A stretch of DNA of 35,831 nt from assembly GCA_018065645.1 (NCBI GenBank), contig JAGHSX010000100.1, positions 1 to 35,831 of the forward strand. Direction: 5' to 3'. The notes under the pieces are model-generated. The model saw only the letters and a list, made by a program, of their open reading frames with translations. It made no database searches and was not told the DNA's origin. Below are positions 35,543 through 35,831 of the stretch, one piece after another. How positions within the stretch are numbered: position 1 is the stretch's first letter; each line of letters begins with the position of its first letter. This DNA comes from Candidatus Scybalousia scybalohippi (lineage in GTDB: Bacteria > Bacteroidota > Bacteroidia > Bacteroidales > P3). A program made the position numbers and the translations under genes.

Positions 35543-35831
35543 CTAATAACAATCAATCAGATTATAATCAACAAAATTACAACCAACCAATACGAATGAT
35601 ACCTAAACTTAATAATGAGTATGTATTATTTAAAGCTGTAGAGTTTGGAGAAGTGTTTGGAGATATGTACTTGGAGAGTGATTTAGACCTCCCTAAGAAT
35701 GTACAAGTAGATATGTTAGAGAGGTGTATTAATGATATGATTGGAGTTATCTGTAATCAGATAACCAAGCTATTAATTGGGTTATTGATAATAAGGAATG
35801 ATGTAGCAGTAAAAGTAAGTAGTAAACAGTA
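35539..35831 (+). CDS. hypothetical protein, truncated by the window end
   Basis: ATGA overlap at 35539; open to the end: MTNNNQSDYNQQNYNQPIRMIPKLNNEYVLFKAVEFGEVFGDMYLESDLDLP... Confidence 0.55.
   Translation, partial: MTNNNQSDYNQQNYNQPIRMIPKLNNEYVLFKAVEFGEVFGDMYLESDLDLPKNVQVDMLERCINDMIGVICNQITKLLIGLLIIRNDVAVKVSSKQ

Noticed and set aside
1-35831. CRISPR array, transposon, integrase or lysogeny module
   Set aside because: No regular repeat-spacer array, transposase, integrase or repressor was recognised on either strand

Overview
The window is a block of a contractile-tailed (myovirus-type) dsDNA phage genome. All credible genes are on the + strand. The order is: strong promoter, tRNA-Tyr, structured non-coding DNA, GroES-like co-chaperonin, a degenerate terminase-like P-loop protein, SleB-type hydrolase, probable small terminase, then a large terminase gene split inside its Walker A motif by a group I intron carrying an HNH endonuclease. 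These are followed by portal, S49 protease/scaffold, decoration protein, capsid and neck genes, a collagen-like appendage, two tandem sheath-like genes, three tandem tube-like genes, tail assembly chaperone (probable -1 frameshift), tape measure, baseplate, and a fibre. A lysis cassette (holin-like proteins, GH19 endolysin, nested spanins) is interleaved with two tailspikes that share an N-terminal anchor. The right end has terminators, a candidate structured RNA, a candidate replication origin (DnaA box plus ~22-bp phased repeats) upstream of a winged-helix replication-type protein, and small early-type ORFs. The observations most worth follow-up are: (1) a terminase ATPase paralog with substituted catalytic motifs; (2) a switch-like, tRNA-like 5' UTR that could hide the Shine-Dalgarno of the co-chaperonin gene; (3) the terL intron; (4) duplicated sheath and triplicated tube genes; (5) the candidate origin. 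Host is uncertain; the style of the tailspike anchor suggests Acinetobacter/Moraxellaceae, as a weak inference. All family calls come from reading motifs by eye; no database search or folding software was run.
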